A stretch of DNA of 64,000 nt from Paraflavitalea devenefica (GCF_011759375.1 NZ_JAARML010000006.1:62001-126000), one strand, 5' to 3'. Counted from the stretch's first letter, positions 9,081 to 17,885 are shown. Numbers and translations are program-made. Notes: a model not told the origin generated them from the letters alone.

Positions 9081-9104
9081 AAGATACGAGTTTAGAGCAA
9101 TCAA

Positions 9105-9402
9105 ATTTGCGTCACAATATATAAACTGCTCTTCTTTAACGCAACAAAAAAGTCATTATTATTAATGTATAAAATTGATAATTAACTAAATCACAGTCCT
9201 ATTTTTCCCTGTTTTGGAAAACCTGCATTAAAACTATAACACGTCCATCACTTATATATAAATACAAATAAATTATGATCGAACACTTTCATCTGCATCA
9301 TATATCTTATAGTTTTACGTTTGAATAATTGGTTACACTTATTTCGTGATCAGTTTTGGTACAGCGATCCATATTCTTTAGAAAACTTAACCCATATCCT
9401 TT
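9105..9402. other. AT-rich divergent intergenic region
   Basis: About 300 bases without a gene, separating the minus-strand outer-membrane protein gene from the plus-strand sugar transferase gene. It is clearly more AT-rich than the flanking genes. A TAnnTTTG promoter box for the plus-strand gene lies at 9316-9323. I see no tRNA or other structured RNA. Confidence 0.6.
9316..9323 (+). promoter_or_regulatory. Candidate Bacteroidota -7 promoter box for the sugar transferase gene
   Basis: TACGTTTG is an exact match to the Bacteroidota -7 consensus TAnnTTTG. No clean TTTG lies at the ideal -33 distance (TCTG at 9292-9295 is the nearest). The implied transcription start near 9330 would leave a leader of about 70 bases before the ATG at 9403. 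Confidence 0.45.
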
Positions 9403-10785
9403 ATGATCCGTTCAGATCGTCGGCTTACGTTACTATATGCCGCAGGAGACTTTCTTACGCTCGTCGCCGCCTTTGCAGGCGTAAACCTGTTCTACAGGCT
9501 GCAGAGCATCGCCAACCAGGATTATCTTTACCTGGTTACGCTCATCTTCATATGGATATTCATTACTTCCAAGAACAAGAACTACTTCCTCCATTTACAC
9601 AATGGTTTAAAGTACAGGCTTAAGAACCACCTGAAGAGCCACTTTGAGATCATTGCCATACTTTGTTTGCTCTATCTTGTACTGGGTATACCACAGGGAT
9701 ATACGAAAAAGCAGTTCATTACTTTCCTGCTTGGCTTCCCGGCGGCGAACATGATCGTCAATTACCTGCTGTTCTCTATCGTACGCCTCATGCGCATGAA
9801 AGGCAAGAATGTACGCAAAGCATTGGTGATAGGCGCAGGCCGTGTAGGTGTACATATAGATAACTATTTCCGCCAGAACCCCGATTTCGGATACCAGATC
9901 ATTGGCTTCCTGGACGACAATCCGGAGGACTCTGACCTGCAATACCAGATCATTGGCCGCATCAGTGAGATGGACAAAGTATTAAAGGAAAGAAAGGTAG
10001 ATGAGGTCATCATCGCATTGCCTACCCACCTTGATGAAAAAATACAATACGTAGCTGATAAAGCCGATTATCATGGCATCCGGGTGAGGCTGGTGCCCGA
10101 CTACTTTCGTTTGTTAGGCAGGAATTACAAGACCACCAGTTTTGGTGATATGCCCATCATCAATATCCGTGAAATATCGCTCGACAGGTTTCGCTTTGCA
10201 TCCCTGAAGCGCGTATGTGATATTGCCTTTTCGGCCATGGCCTTGATCATGCTGACGCCTTTATTCCTGGTACTGGCTGTCCTCATCAAGTGGGAATCTG
10301 CCGGTCCCGTATTCTACTGCCCCATCCGTTTGGGACAGGGCGGACGCCAGTTCAAACTGTATAAGTTCAGGAGTATGTACCAGAATGATGCAGCCGTTGC
10401 CGGGAAAGCCTCTACCACAAAAGATGATCCCCGGGTTACTAAGATCGGTCGCGTGATACGTAAATACAGTCTTGATGAATTACCACAATTCATTAATGTG
10501 CTCATTGGCGATATGAGCGTGGTAGGCCCCCGCCCCCATCGTATCTTTCTCAATGAGGTGATGCAGCGGGAAGTGGATAACTACATGATCCGTCATTACC
10601 TGAAACCTGGCATTACCGGCTGGGCGCAGGTGAATGGATGGAGAGGCCCCACCGATACAGAAGAGCAACGCAATAACCGTACAGCACATGACCTGTGGTA
10701 TGTGGAGAACTGGACGCCCGTGCTGGATATCAAGATCATATTCCTCACTGTATTCAGTGAGAAAACACATAAGGCCGCCTTTTAA
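9403..10785 (+). CDS. Undecaprenyl-phosphate sugar phosphotransferase (WcaJ/polyprenyl glycosylphosphotransferase type)
   Basis: 460 residues with the full three-part layout. The N-terminal membrane helices include LTLLYAAGDFLTLVAAFAGV and LVTLIFIWIFITS. A central Rossmann-like domain reads RKALVIGAGRVGVHI and YQIIGFLDDNP. The C-terminal catalytic domain (from about residue 268) carries FKLYKFRSMYQND, KYSLDELPQFINVLIGDMSV, VGPRPH and KPGITGWAQVNGWRGP. It transfers a sugar-1-phosphate onto undecaprenyl phosphate and thus starts repeat-unit synthesis, plausibly for the 261-8414 cluster. It has its own promoter candidate and terminator. The sugar is probably glucose or galactose but is not determined. 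Confidence 0.93.
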   Translation: MIRSDRRLTLLYAAGDFLTLVAAFAGVNLFYRLQSIANQDYLYLVTLIFIWIFITSKNKNYFLHLHNGLKYRLKNHLKSHFEIIAILCLLYLVLGIPQGYTKKQFITFLLGFPAANMIVNYLLFSIVRLMRMKGKNVRKALVIGAGRVGVHIDNYFRQNPDFGYQIIGFLDDNPEDSDLQYQIIGRISEMDKVLKERKVDEVIIALPTHLDEKIQYVADKADYHGIRVRLVPDYFRLLGRNYKTTSFGDMPIINIREISLDRFRFASLKRVCDIAFSAMALIMLTPLFLVLAVLIKWESAGPVFYCPIRLGQGGRQFKLYKFRSMYQNDAAVAGKASTTKDDPRVTKIGRVIRKYSLDELPQFINVLIGDMSVVGPRPHRIFLNEVMQREVDNYMIRHYLKPGITGWAQVNGWRGPTDTEEQRNNRTAHDLWYVENWTPVLDIKIIFLTVFSEKTHKAAF

Positions 10786-10815
10786 ACAGCTTTACCCCTT
10801 ATACCGTAGAATAAA

Positions 10816-10845
10816 AACGGGGCATTTAGCGATAAATGCCCTGTT
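10816..10845 (+). terminator. Rho-independent terminator after sugar transferase gene
   Basis: A 13-bp stem with one G-U pair (arms 10816-10828 and 10833-10845, core GGGCATTTA/TAAATGCCC, loop GCGA) is followed by GCCTTTTA. It lies 30 bases after the stop of the sugar transferase gene and 107 bases before the dihydroorotase-like gene, so it separates these units. Confidence 0.8.
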
Positions 10846-10952
10846 GCCTTTTATGCCCTACCCACCCATCCTTCTCCCTGGTAATCAACATTTTTTCAAC
10901 GGGCCGGGGGGTATTACTGTTAATACCTTAACTTCGCTCAATTTTTTGAACA

Positions 10953-12218
10953 ATGACCTTGCTCATACAACAGGCTTACATTACAGATCCATCCTCACCT
11001 TTTCATGAATCCAGGCAGGATATACTTATTGAATCAGGCATTATTAAAGACATTCAATCCCGTATTGATGTAAAGGCCGGGCAGGTGATCGCCGGAGAAG
11101 GGCTCAACGTGTCGCCGGGTTGGGTGGATGTATTTGCCCAGTTTGCCGACCCTGGTTATGAATACAAGGAAACGCTGGAAACAGGCGCTGCCGCAGCAGC
11201 AGCCGGCGGCTATACGGATGTATTGGTCATCCCGAATACCAAACCGGTCATCGACAATAAAATACAGGCCGAATATATAACGCAGAAGTCCAAAAGCCTG
11301 CCGGTGAACGTATACCCCATCGGCGCTGTATCGAAGGGCACGGAAGGAAAAGACCTGGCAGAAATGTATGATATGCGCGCCAGCGGCGCTATAGCCTTCA
11401 GTGATGGCCTCCACCCTATCCAGAGTGCCGGGCTGCTCATGAAAGCCCTGCAGTATGTGAAAGCATTTGACGGGGTCATCATCCAGATACCCGACGATAA
11501 AAGTGTAGGCGCCAATGGGCTCATGCATGAAGGGATCATCTCTACCCAACTGGGCCTGCCGGGCAAGCCCATGATGGCAGAGGAACTGCTGGTGGCCAGG
11601 GATATCAAGCTGGCCCGTTATACCGATTCTAAACTGCATTTTACGGGGGTTACTTCTCCCCGCTCGCTGGAATATATCAGAAGGGCCAAAGAAGCAGGAC
11701 TGGCCGTTACCTGTTCTGTAACACCTTACCACCTCTTCTTTACCGATGCCGACCTGCAGGAATACGATACCAATCTGAAAGTATATCCGCCCTTGCGCAC
11801 GGCCCATGAAGTGGGCAAGCTGAAAAATGCCATCCTCGACGGTACTATTGACTGTATTGCCACGCACCACATGCCACATGAATATGACAGCAAGGTGCTG
11901 GAATTTGAATATGCCAAGTATGGCATGACGGGCCTGGAAACAGCCTATGCTGTACTAAAGACTGCCATGCCCGATGTACCGGAAAGAAAATGGGTGGAGC
12001 TGTTGAGCACCAATCCCCGTAAGATCTTCGGGCTGGAGCCCGTTTCCCTGCAAAAAGGGGCCCGCGCCTGTATTACGGTGTATGAACCGGCCGGGAAAAC
12101 TACTGTGGAAGAAAAAGGGTTCCTGTCCAGGTCAAAGAACTCCGCCTTTATCGGCAAAACACTCAATGGAAAAGTACGGGGTGTTATTAATGGTGAAAAA
12201 ATAAGTGTGAGCAGGTAA
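10953..12218 (+). CDS. Dihydroorotase-like protein lacking most metal ligands
   Basis: 421 residues, aligned along the whole type I dihydroorotase fold: PGWVDVFAQFADPGYEYKET for the usual PGF-x-D-x-H-x-H-x-R-(E/D)-PG-x-E-x-KE, then IPNTKPVI, GAIAFSDG and VTPYHLFFTD. The key residues are changed. The first HxH is F61-A-Q63 and the substrate arginine is A65. The third histidine site (usually HVS) is G232-V-T. The catalytic Asp of TDHAPH is H305 (THHMPH). The carboxylated-residue neighbour D151 remains. By comparison with the inactive PyrC' subunits that scaffold aspartate carbamoyltransferase in pseudomonads, it may be structural. No pyrB is adjacent. Annotation as an active dihydroorotase would be doubtful. 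Confidence 0.8.
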   Translation: MTLLIQQAYITDPSSPFHESRQDILIESGIIKDIQSRIDVKAGQVIAGEGLNVSPGWVDVFAQFADPGYEYKETLETGAAAAAAGGYTDVLVIPNTKPVIDNKIQAEYITQKSKSLPVNVYPIGAVSKGTEGKDLAEMYDMRASGAIAFSDGLHPIQSAGLLMKALQYVKAFDGVIIQIPDDKSVGANGLMHEGIISTQLGLPGKPMMAEELLVARDIKLARYTDSKLHFTGVTSPRSLEYIRRAKEAGLAVTCSVTPYHLFFTDADLQEYDTNLKVYPPLRTAHEVGKLKNAILDGTIDCIATHHMPHEYDSKVLEFEYAKYGMTGLETAYAVLKTAMPDVPERKWVELLSTNPRKIFGLEPVSLQKGARACITVYEPAGKTTVEEKGFLSRSKNSAFIGKTLNGKVRGVINGEKISVSR

Positions 12219-12222
12219 AACT

Positions 12223-12777
12223 ATGCGTATGGAAACGACATCCCGGAAAAGCGCTACAGGCCCCCTCTTTGGTTTAATTGCCGGGGTAGTGATGTGTGGC
12301 TTCATTTTTATCCTGTACAAAGGAGGCCTGCAGCTTTACATGAGCAATACCGCCCGTGCGGGTTATGTGGCCATCATTGCTATAGCAGTGATAGCAGGGC
12401 TGCGTGAAAAGAAACGGAATGGCGGCTACCTGTCGCTGAGTGAAGGACTGAAAGTAATATTCATGGTGTTTGCACTGGGATCGCTGTTACAAACGGTCTT
12501 TACGCACATACTGCTTTCTTATGTTGACGTGCCTTTTGGGGAAGCGAGCAAACAACTGAGCATAGAAAGATATGTAGCCTTCATGAAAAGCACAGGCGCC
12601 AGTGAAAGCCAGGTAGAAGACTATATCAAAAACGCCAATGATCCTAAAAACGATACCTTCATGGCCACCCTGTTATCTTACTGCATCTTTTGCATAGGGT
12701 ACTTTGTGGTATCGCTCATCATTGCGGCCATCATCCGGAAAAAAAGACCACCATTTGAAAATTCCTTTAACCAATAA
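12223..12777 (+). CDS. DUF4199 family membrane protein
   Basis: 184 residues with four membrane helices (GPLFGLIAGVVMCGFIFILY, AGYVAIIAIAVIAGL, GLKVIFMVFALGSLLQTVFT, LSYCIFCIGYFVVSLIIAAI). There is an extracytoplasmic stretch before the last helix (SQVEDYIKNANDPKND). The four-helix arrangement with the EGLKV-x-F motif and a C-terminal lysine/arginine tail is that of DUF4199, a Bacteroidota family commonly placed next to dihydroorotase and glycosyltransferase genes. Role unknown. The gene starts 4 bases after the dihydroorotase-like gene and ends one base before the next start. A second ATG at 12229 is possible. Confidence 0.75.
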   Translation: MRMETTSRKSATGPLFGLIAGVVMCGFIFILYKGGLQLYMSNTARAGYVAIIAIAVIAGLREKKRNGGYLSLSEGLKVIFMVFALGSLLQTVFTHILLSYVDVPFGEASKQLSIERYVAFMKSTGASESQVEDYIKNANDPKNDTFMATLLSYCIFCIGYFVVSLIIAAIIRKKRPPFENSFNQ

Positions 12778-12778
12778 T

Positions 12779-13723
12779 ATGGACCTTTCTATCGTAGTGC
12801 CATTACTCAATGAAGAAGAATCCCTGCCGGAATTGTGCGCCTGGATAGAACGGGTAGTGAATGAACACCACTATACCTATGAGATCATACTGATTGATGA
12901 TGGCAGTACCGACAATTCCTGGGAAGTAATAGAAACCTTGTGCCAGGGCAATCCACGCATCAGGGGCATCCGCTTCCAGCGCAATTATGGTAAATCCGCT
13001 GCCCTGAATGAAGGCTTTAAAGCGGTACAGGGCAATGTGGTGATCACCATGGATGCCGATATGCAGGATAGCCCGGATGAAATACCCGGACTGTACCGCC
13101 TCATTGCAGATGATGGCTATGATATGATCAGCGGCTGGAAGAAAAAAAGATACGATAATACACTCACCAAGAATATCCCTTCCCGCTTTTTTAACTGGAG
13201 CACCCGCCGCATCTCGAAGATCCCGTTGCACGACTTTAACTGCGGGCTGAAATCCTATAAGCGGAAAGTGGTGAAGTGCATTGAGGTATATGGCGAAATG
13301 CACCGCTATATCCCTGTATTGGCTAAATGGGCCGGCTTCCGGAAGATCGGGGAAAAAGTAGTGGAGCACCGCAAACGTAAATATGGCACCACCAAATTTG
13401 GCTGGGACCGCTTTGTAAATGGCTTCCTCGACCTGGCTTCCATCATGTTTGTGAGCAAATACGGGAAACGTCCCATGCACTTCTTTGGACTGATAGGCAG
13501 TATCTTCTTCTTCATCGGGTTTGTAATGATCGTGATCCTGGTGATAGGAAGGATCACCGAACCCGGCACAGGACTTAGCAATCGCCCGCCTTTCTATATA
13601 TCTTTAACATCCATGATTATAGGTATACAACTCTTCATGTCGGGCTTTTTGGGAGAGCTTATTGCCAGGAATGCGCCCGGCAGAAATGCCTATCTTATTG
13701 AAAAGAAAATAGGCATTGAGTAA
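12779..13723 (+). CDS. Glycosyltransferase family 2, polyprenyl-phosphate type (DPM1/GtrB-like)
   Basis: 314 residues from the ATG at 12779. A longer frame starting at 12704 lies inside DUF4199 and is rejected. The GT-A start is MDLSIVVPLLNEEESLPELC. IDDGSTDNSW carries the nucleotide-binding Asp, MDADMQDSPDE is the DXD site, and the C-terminus has two membrane helices (FGLIGSIFFFIGFVMIVILV and SLTSMIIGIQLFMSGFLGEL). This is the layout of enzymes that load a sugar from UDP or GDP donors onto undecaprenyl phosphate. The stop overlaps the next ATG (TAATG), so expression is coupled to the following glycosyltransferase. Confidence 0.87.
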   Translation: MDLSIVVPLLNEEESLPELCAWIERVVNEHHYTYEIILIDDGSTDNSWEVIETLCQGNPRIRGIRFQRNYGKSAALNEGFKAVQGNVVITMDADMQDSPDEIPGLYRLIADDGYDMISGWKKKRYDNTLTKNIPSRFFNWSTRRISKIPLHDFNCGLKSYKRKVVKCIEVYGEMHRYIPVLAKWAGFRKIGEKVVEHRKRKYGTTKFGWDRFVNGFLDLASIMFVSKYGKRPMHFFGLIGSIFFFIGFVMIVILVIGRITEPGTGLSNRPPFYISLTSMIIGIQLFMSGFLGELIARNAPGRNAYLIEKKIGIE

Positions 13724-14874
13724 TGTCGCAGAAAAAAGTCATTATTATTGGTCCCGGCCATCCTTTACGCGGAGGCTTAGCCACTTTCAACCAGCGTTTG
13801 TGCAAACAATTCCTGGATGAAGGACACTCCTGCTGTATCTATTCCTTTTCCCTGCAATACCCTTCCTTCTTTTTTCCCGGCACCACGCAGTATTCATCTG
13901 AGCCGGCGCCACCAGGCCTGGAAATCTATTCCGTGATCAATTCCATCCATCCGCTCAACTGGATGCAGGTGGGCAATGCCATCAGAAGAATAAAACCTGA
14001 TATTATACTCGTACGATACTGGCTGCCGCTGATGGGACCTGCCCTGGGCACCATACTCCGGCGGGTAAAAAAGAATAAACATACCCGCATTATCGCGCTT
14101 ACAGACAATGTGATCCCGCACGAAAAGCGGCCGGGCGATATTCCTTTCACCCGCTACTTCCTGAAGTCCTGCGATGCATTCATTACCATGAGCGAAAAGG
14201 TGATGCAGGACCTGCGGCAGTTTGAACAAAGCAAACCGGCCCGCCTGGTGAACCACCCCCTGTACGACAGCTTTGGCGATGCTATTCCCAAAGAAACCGC
14301 CCGCCGGCACCTGGGTATTCCACAAGAAGATAAAATACTCCTGTTCTTTGGGTTCATCCGTCAATACAAAGGGCTGGACCTGTTGCTGGAAGCAATGAAG
14401 CTCCTTAAAGACAAAACCGGGAAGTCAGGCCCACTCAAATTACTCGTAGCCGGTGAATTTTACGAAGATGAAAAACCTTATCGCGAACAGATACAACAAC
14501 TGGGCATTGACAATATGCTCATCCTGCGTACCGATTTCATCCCGGATAGTGAAGTAAAATATTATCTGTGCGCAGCCGATTGTGTGGTGCAGCCTTATCG
14601 CAATGCCACGCAGAGCGGCGTTACGCCGCTGGCGTATCATTTTGAAAAGCCCATGATCGTTACCAATGTAGGCGCCTTGCCCGCCCTGGTGCCGCATGAG
14701 CAGGTGGGCCTGGTATGTGAGCCGGAACCTGCCTCACTGGCAGCCGCTATAGAACGTTATTTTGAATGGGGCGAACAACATTTTATACCGCAGTTGCGGC
14801 AGGAAAAAGAAAAGTATTCCTGGCACAACCTGTTAGCCACAATCCTGGAATTATCTGAGCAAAAAACAACCTAA
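13723..14874 (+). CDS. Glycosyltransferase family 4
   Basis: 383 residues. The N-terminus is KKVIIIGPGHPLRGGLATFN (RGG-x-A-x-F-N loop). The C-terminal donor domain has KILLFFGFIRQYKGLDLLLE and CVVQPYRNATQSGVTPLAYH, where a glutamine replaces the first residue of the usual E-x7-E, then FEKPMIVTNVGALPALV. It is probably an inner-membrane-associated transferase. Its start overlaps the stop of the GT2 gene and the heptose kinase gene follows after 11 bases, so it may use GDP-heptose made by the genes downstream. This is inferred from context only. Confidence 0.82.
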   Translation: MSQKKVIIIGPGHPLRGGLATFNQRLCKQFLDEGHSCCIYSFSLQYPSFFFPGTTQYSSEPAPPGLEIYSVINSIHPLNWMQVGNAIRRIKPDIILVRYWLPLMGPALGTILRRVKKNKHTRIIALTDNVIPHEKRPGDIPFTRYFLKSCDAFITMSEKVMQDLRQFEQSKPARLVNHPLYDSFGDAIPKETARRHLGIPQEDKILLFFGFIRQYKGLDLLLEAMKLLKDKTGKSGPLKLLVAGEFYEDEKPYREQIQQLGIDNMLILRTDFIPDSEVKYYLCAADCVVQPYRNATQSGVTPLAYHFEKPMIVTNVGALPALVPHEQVGLVCEPEPASLAAAIERYFEWGEQHFIPQLRQEKEKYSWHNLLATILELSEQKTT

Positions 14875-14885
14875 TTTCGCATACT

Positions 14886-15905
14886 ATGTACCGGAGTAAA
14901 GCACCTTTAAGGATCGGATTAGCTGGCGGCGGCACAGATGTAAGCCCTTACTGCGATCTCTATGGCGGGGCCATCTTAAATGCTACAATATCCCTGTATG
15001 CGTATGCCAATATTGAGCCGCTCAATGAGAATACGATCATCCTGCAAACGATGGACAGGCAGGAAGAACAACGTTTTGAGCTTGCCCCTCAACTTCCGCT
15101 GGATGGTAAGCTGGACCTCTTAAAGGGCGTATACAACCGGCTGCAGCAGCAATATGCTTTTCCGCTTACCGGCTTCAGGCTCTCTACTTTTGTAGATGCA
15201 CCCGCAGGATCGGGACTGGGCACCTCCTCTACCCTCGTAGTAGCCATCCTTGGCGCCTTTGCCGAAATGCTGCGGCTGCCATTGGGAGAATATGATGTGG
15301 CTCACCTGGCATATGAAATTGAACGCAAAGACCTCAATATGGCCGGCGGCCGGCAGGACCAATATGCCTGTACTTTTGGCGGCGTAAACTACATGGAGTT
15401 CTATGCCGATGATAAGGTGATCGTAAATCCGCTGCGTATCAAACAACAATACCTGTTTGAACTGGAGAATAACCTGGTGCTGTATTATACTTCCACCAGC
15501 CGTGAATCGGCAAAGATCATTGAAAAACAGAGCCAGAACGTAGTGAATAAACAGGAGAAGTCCATTGAGGCCATGCACCAGCTCAAATACCAGGCCCAGC
15601 TTATGAAAGAGGCCCTCTTAAAAGGAAGGGTGCATGAGATCGGAGAGATCCTTGACTTTGGTTTTCGCCAGAAGAAACAAATGGCCGAAGGCATTTCCAA
15701 TACCCAGATTGATGACATCTATGAATCGGCCATCAAAGCAGGCGCCACAGGTGGCAAGATCTCCGGGGCCGGCGGCGGCGGCTTCATGACCTTTTACTGC
15801 CCCGGCAATACGAAATATACAGTTATTGAAACCCTGGCAAAGTTTGGAGGAGTAGTAAAACATTACCAGTTCACCAACCATGGCATGACCTCCTGGACTA
15901 TTTAA
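14886..15905 (+). CDS. hddA: D-glycero-alpha-D-manno-heptose-7-phosphate kinase
   Basis: 339 residues, GHMP-kinase superfamily. RSKAPLRIGLAGGGTDVSPY is the N-terminal substrate region typical of HddA and FKP-type sugar kinases. PAGSGLGTSSTLVVAILGA is the GHMP ATP-binding motif 2, and GGKISGAGGGGFMTFYCP is motif 3. The enzyme phosphorylates C1 of alpha-D-heptose 7-phosphate, the second step of GDP-D,D-heptose synthesis in the cytoplasm. It is followed at 23 bases by gmhA, then by hddC and gmhB. That context separates it from galactokinase or mevalonate-type homologues. Confidence 0.92.
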   Translation: MYRSKAPLRIGLAGGGTDVSPYCDLYGGAILNATISLYAYANIEPLNENTIILQTMDRQEEQRFELAPQLPLDGKLDLLKGVYNRLQQQYAFPLTGFRLSTFVDAPAGSGLGTSSTLVVAILGAFAEMLRLPLGEYDVAHLAYEIERKDLNMAGGRQDQYACTFGGVNYMEFYADDKVIVNPLRIKQQYLFELENNLVLYYTSTSRESAKIIEKQSQNVVNKQEKSIEAMHQLKYQAQLMKEALLKGRVHEIGEILDFGFRQKKQMAEGISNTQIDDIYESAIKAGATGGKISGAGGGGFMTFYCPGNTKYTVIETLAKFGGVVKHYQFTNHGMTSWTI

Positions 15906-15928
15906 TAATAATAGCTTACTATTACGTT

Positions 15929-16504
15929 ATGCAAGACAAAATAAAAAAGATCGTCAGCGAATCCATAGCCGTCAAAACCAGTGTACTGCAGGATGCCACC
16001 ATCCTGAAGACAACAGAAGCCATAGTGGCTGCGATGGTAGCCGCCCTCAAAAACGGCAATCATATCTATTTCTGTGGCAATGGAGGCAGCGCCGCCGATG
16101 CACAGCACCTCGCGGCAGAATTCTCCGGCCGTTTTTATAAAGACCGGGAAGCATTGCCTGCAGAGGCCCTGCATTGCAATACCTCCTATTTAACAGCCGT
16201 GGCCAATGATTACAGCTATGATGTGATCTTTGCCCGCCTCATTAAAGGCATCGGTAAAAAAGGCGATTTCCTGGTGGGCCTTTCCACTTCCGGTAATTCC
16301 ACCAACATCATGAAAGCATTTGAAGTAGCCCGGGAAAAGGGGATCATCACGGTGGGCTTTACCGGTGAAACCGGTGGCAAGATGAAAGACCTGAGCGATT
16401 ACCTCCTCAATGTGCCTTCCAAAAATACGCCCCGTATCCAGGAGAGCCATATTATGCTGGGACATATCATTTGTGAACTGGTAGAAGAACAGTATTTCGG
16501 ATAA
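15929..16504 (+). CDS. gmhA: Phosphoheptose isomerase
   Basis: 191 residues, the family length, single SIS domain. IYFCGNGGSAADAQHLAAEF is the phosphosugar-binding loop with the zinc/active-site residues of GmhA. GDFLVGLSTSGNSTNIMKAF is the second SIS signature. QESHIMLGHIICELVEEQYF at the C-terminus holds the conserved E-x-x-x-x-x-x-H. It converts sedoheptulose 7-phosphate to D-glycero-D-manno-heptose 7-phosphate, the first step of the pathway. It lies between hddA and hddC in the same operon. Confidence 0.96.
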   Translation: MQDKIKKIVSESIAVKTSVLQDATILKTTEAIVAAMVAALKNGNHIYFCGNGGSAADAQHLAAEFSGRFYKDREALPAEALHCNTSYLTAVANDYSYDVIFARLIKGIGKKGDFLVGLSTSGNSTNIMKAFEVAREKGIITVGFTGETGGKMKDLSDYLLNVPSKNTPRIQESHIMLGHIICELVEEQYFG

Positions 16505-16524
16505 AAGCTTATTGTTGCAGGCTT

Positions 16525-17238
16525 ATGGCTGATCTCATCAAAGAATGCATTATCCTGGCCGGAGGGCTGGGTACCAGGCTGCGAAGCGCTGTGCCCGATC
16601 TGCCCAAATGCATGGCCCCTGTAGCAGGCAGGCCCTTTCTCTCTTATGTGATTGATTATTTCCATCAACAGGGTATTGAACGGTTCATCTTTTCGCTGGG
16701 GTACATGCACGAAGCAATAGAAACATTCCTGCATACACAGTACCCGGACCTTAACGTTGCCTGTACAATTGAAGAGGAACCACTGGGCACCGGCGGCGCC
16801 ATTAAACTGGCCTGCAGTAAGGCACTGCAACGGGATGTATTGGTGCTGAACGGCGATACCATTTTCACCATACAGCTTGAGCAGTTGTCTGCTTTTCACT
16901 ATAGCCATGCTGCCGATTGCACGCTTTCCCTGAAACCGATGCAGCAGTTTGACCGGTATGGCGTAGTAGAGCTGGCCACCGATCAGCACATCAGTAGCTT
17001 CCGGGAAAAGCAGTATTATGATGCCGGCTACATCAACGGAGGCGTATATGCCCTGCAGGTACCTTCCTTTTTGCAGGAAGGCCTGCCCGCAAAATTCTCC
17101 TTTGAAAAAGATTACCTGGAAAAGCTGTACGCCCAACGGAAAATATATGGCGTAGTACAGGATGAATATTTCATTGACATTGGCATACCTGCCGATTATG
17201 AAAAAGCAAACCGGGAATTTAAAGAACTGAAGTTCTGA
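16525..17238 (+). CDS. hddC: D-glycero-alpha-D-manno-heptose 1-phosphate guanylyltransferase
   Basis: 237 residues, sugar-nucleotidyltransferase fold. The N-terminal signature is ECIILAGGLGTRLRSAVPDL followed by PKCMAPVAGRPFL, with LAGG-x-GTRLR and PK-x-M. The metal site is VLVLNGDTIF. EEEPLGTGGAIKLA is typical of this family. It activates heptose 1-phosphate with GTP to GDP-heptose. Specificity for GTP and heptose rather than another sugar phosphate rests on the neighbouring hddA, gmhA and gmhB, all codirectional and within 25 bases of each other. Confidence 0.9.
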   Translation: MADLIKECIILAGGLGTRLRSAVPDLPKCMAPVAGRPFLSYVIDYFHQQGIERFIFSLGYMHEAIETFLHTQYPDLNVACTIEEEPLGTGGAIKLACSKALQRDVLVLNGDTIFTIQLEQLSAFHYSHAADCTLSLKPMQQFDRYGVVELATDQHISSFREKQYYDAGYINGGVYALQVPSFLQEGLPAKFSFEKDYLEKLYAQRKIYGVVQDEYFIDIGIPADYEKANREFKELKF

Positions 17239-17240
17239 CA

Positions 17241-17870
17241 ATGAATACAACAGTCATTGATCCGGAATTTCCGGCTCAGCATTCCCGATGCGCAACGTTG
17301 AACCATACAAACATGCTCGATCTCACACAAATAGACAAAAGCTGGACCCTCTTCCTCGACCGTGATGGCGTTATCAATCATGAAAAGTACCAGGATTACG
17401 TGTACAACTATGAGGAATTTATTTTTTATGAGGGGGTGCCGGAAGCCCTGAAAACGCTGGCCAGCCGTTTTGGCCGTATTGTTATCACCACCAACCAGCG
17501 GGGCATTGGCAAAGGGTTGATGACCGAAACCGACCTGCACCAGATACATGCCCGCATGCTGCAGGATATAGCAGCAACCGGCGGGCGCATTGACAAGATC
17601 TATTACTGCACCTCGCTGGATAATGACCATCCCAACCGGAAACCCAATCCCGGTATGGCCTGGGAAGCTATAAAAGACTTCCCGGAGATTAACCTGCAAA
17701 AATCCCTCATTGTTGGCAACAATATCAGCGACATGGAATTTGGCCGCAATGCCGGCATGCATACCGTATTTGTAAAAACCACCCACCCACAGCAGCCTTT
17801 ACCCAACCCGGCGATTGATTTAGCCGTCAATGGTTTACCGGAATTTGCAAAAGCTTTGCAATTGACATAA
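17241..17870 (+). CDS. gmhB: D-glycero-D-manno-heptose 1,7-bisphosphate 7-phosphatase (HAD superfamily)
   Basis: 209 residues, or 185 if translation starts at the ATG at 17313, which fits the usual short N-terminus better. HAD motif I is LFLDRDGVINHEK, motif II is VITTNQRGIGKGLM, and the later NRKPNPGMAWEAIK and SLIVGNNISDMEFGRNAGMH carry motifs III and IV. It removes the 7-phosphate from heptose 1,7-bisphosphate. The zinc loop of classical GmhB (CPH-x-n-CDCRKP) is replaced by CTSLDNDHPNRKP, which lacks the CxC pair. It is the last heptose gene. The following gene has its own promoter. Confidence 0.88.
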   Translation: MNTTVIDPEFPAQHSRCATLNHTNMLDLTQIDKSWTLFLDRDGVINHEKYQDYVYNYEEFIFYEGVPEALKTLASRFGRIVITTNQRGIGKGLMTETDLHQIHARMLQDIAATGGRIDKIYYCTSLDNDHPNRKPNPGMAWEAIKDFPEINLQKSLIVGNNISDMEFGRNAGMHTVFVKTTHPQQPLPNPAIDLAVNGLPEFAKALQLT

Positions 17871-17885
17871 AATTTTAACCAGGCT

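Noticed and set aside
12704..12778. N-terminal extension of the GT2 protein
   Set aside because: These codons overlap the DUF4199 gene and encode no conserved residues. The family start MDLSIVVPLLNEEE is at 12779.
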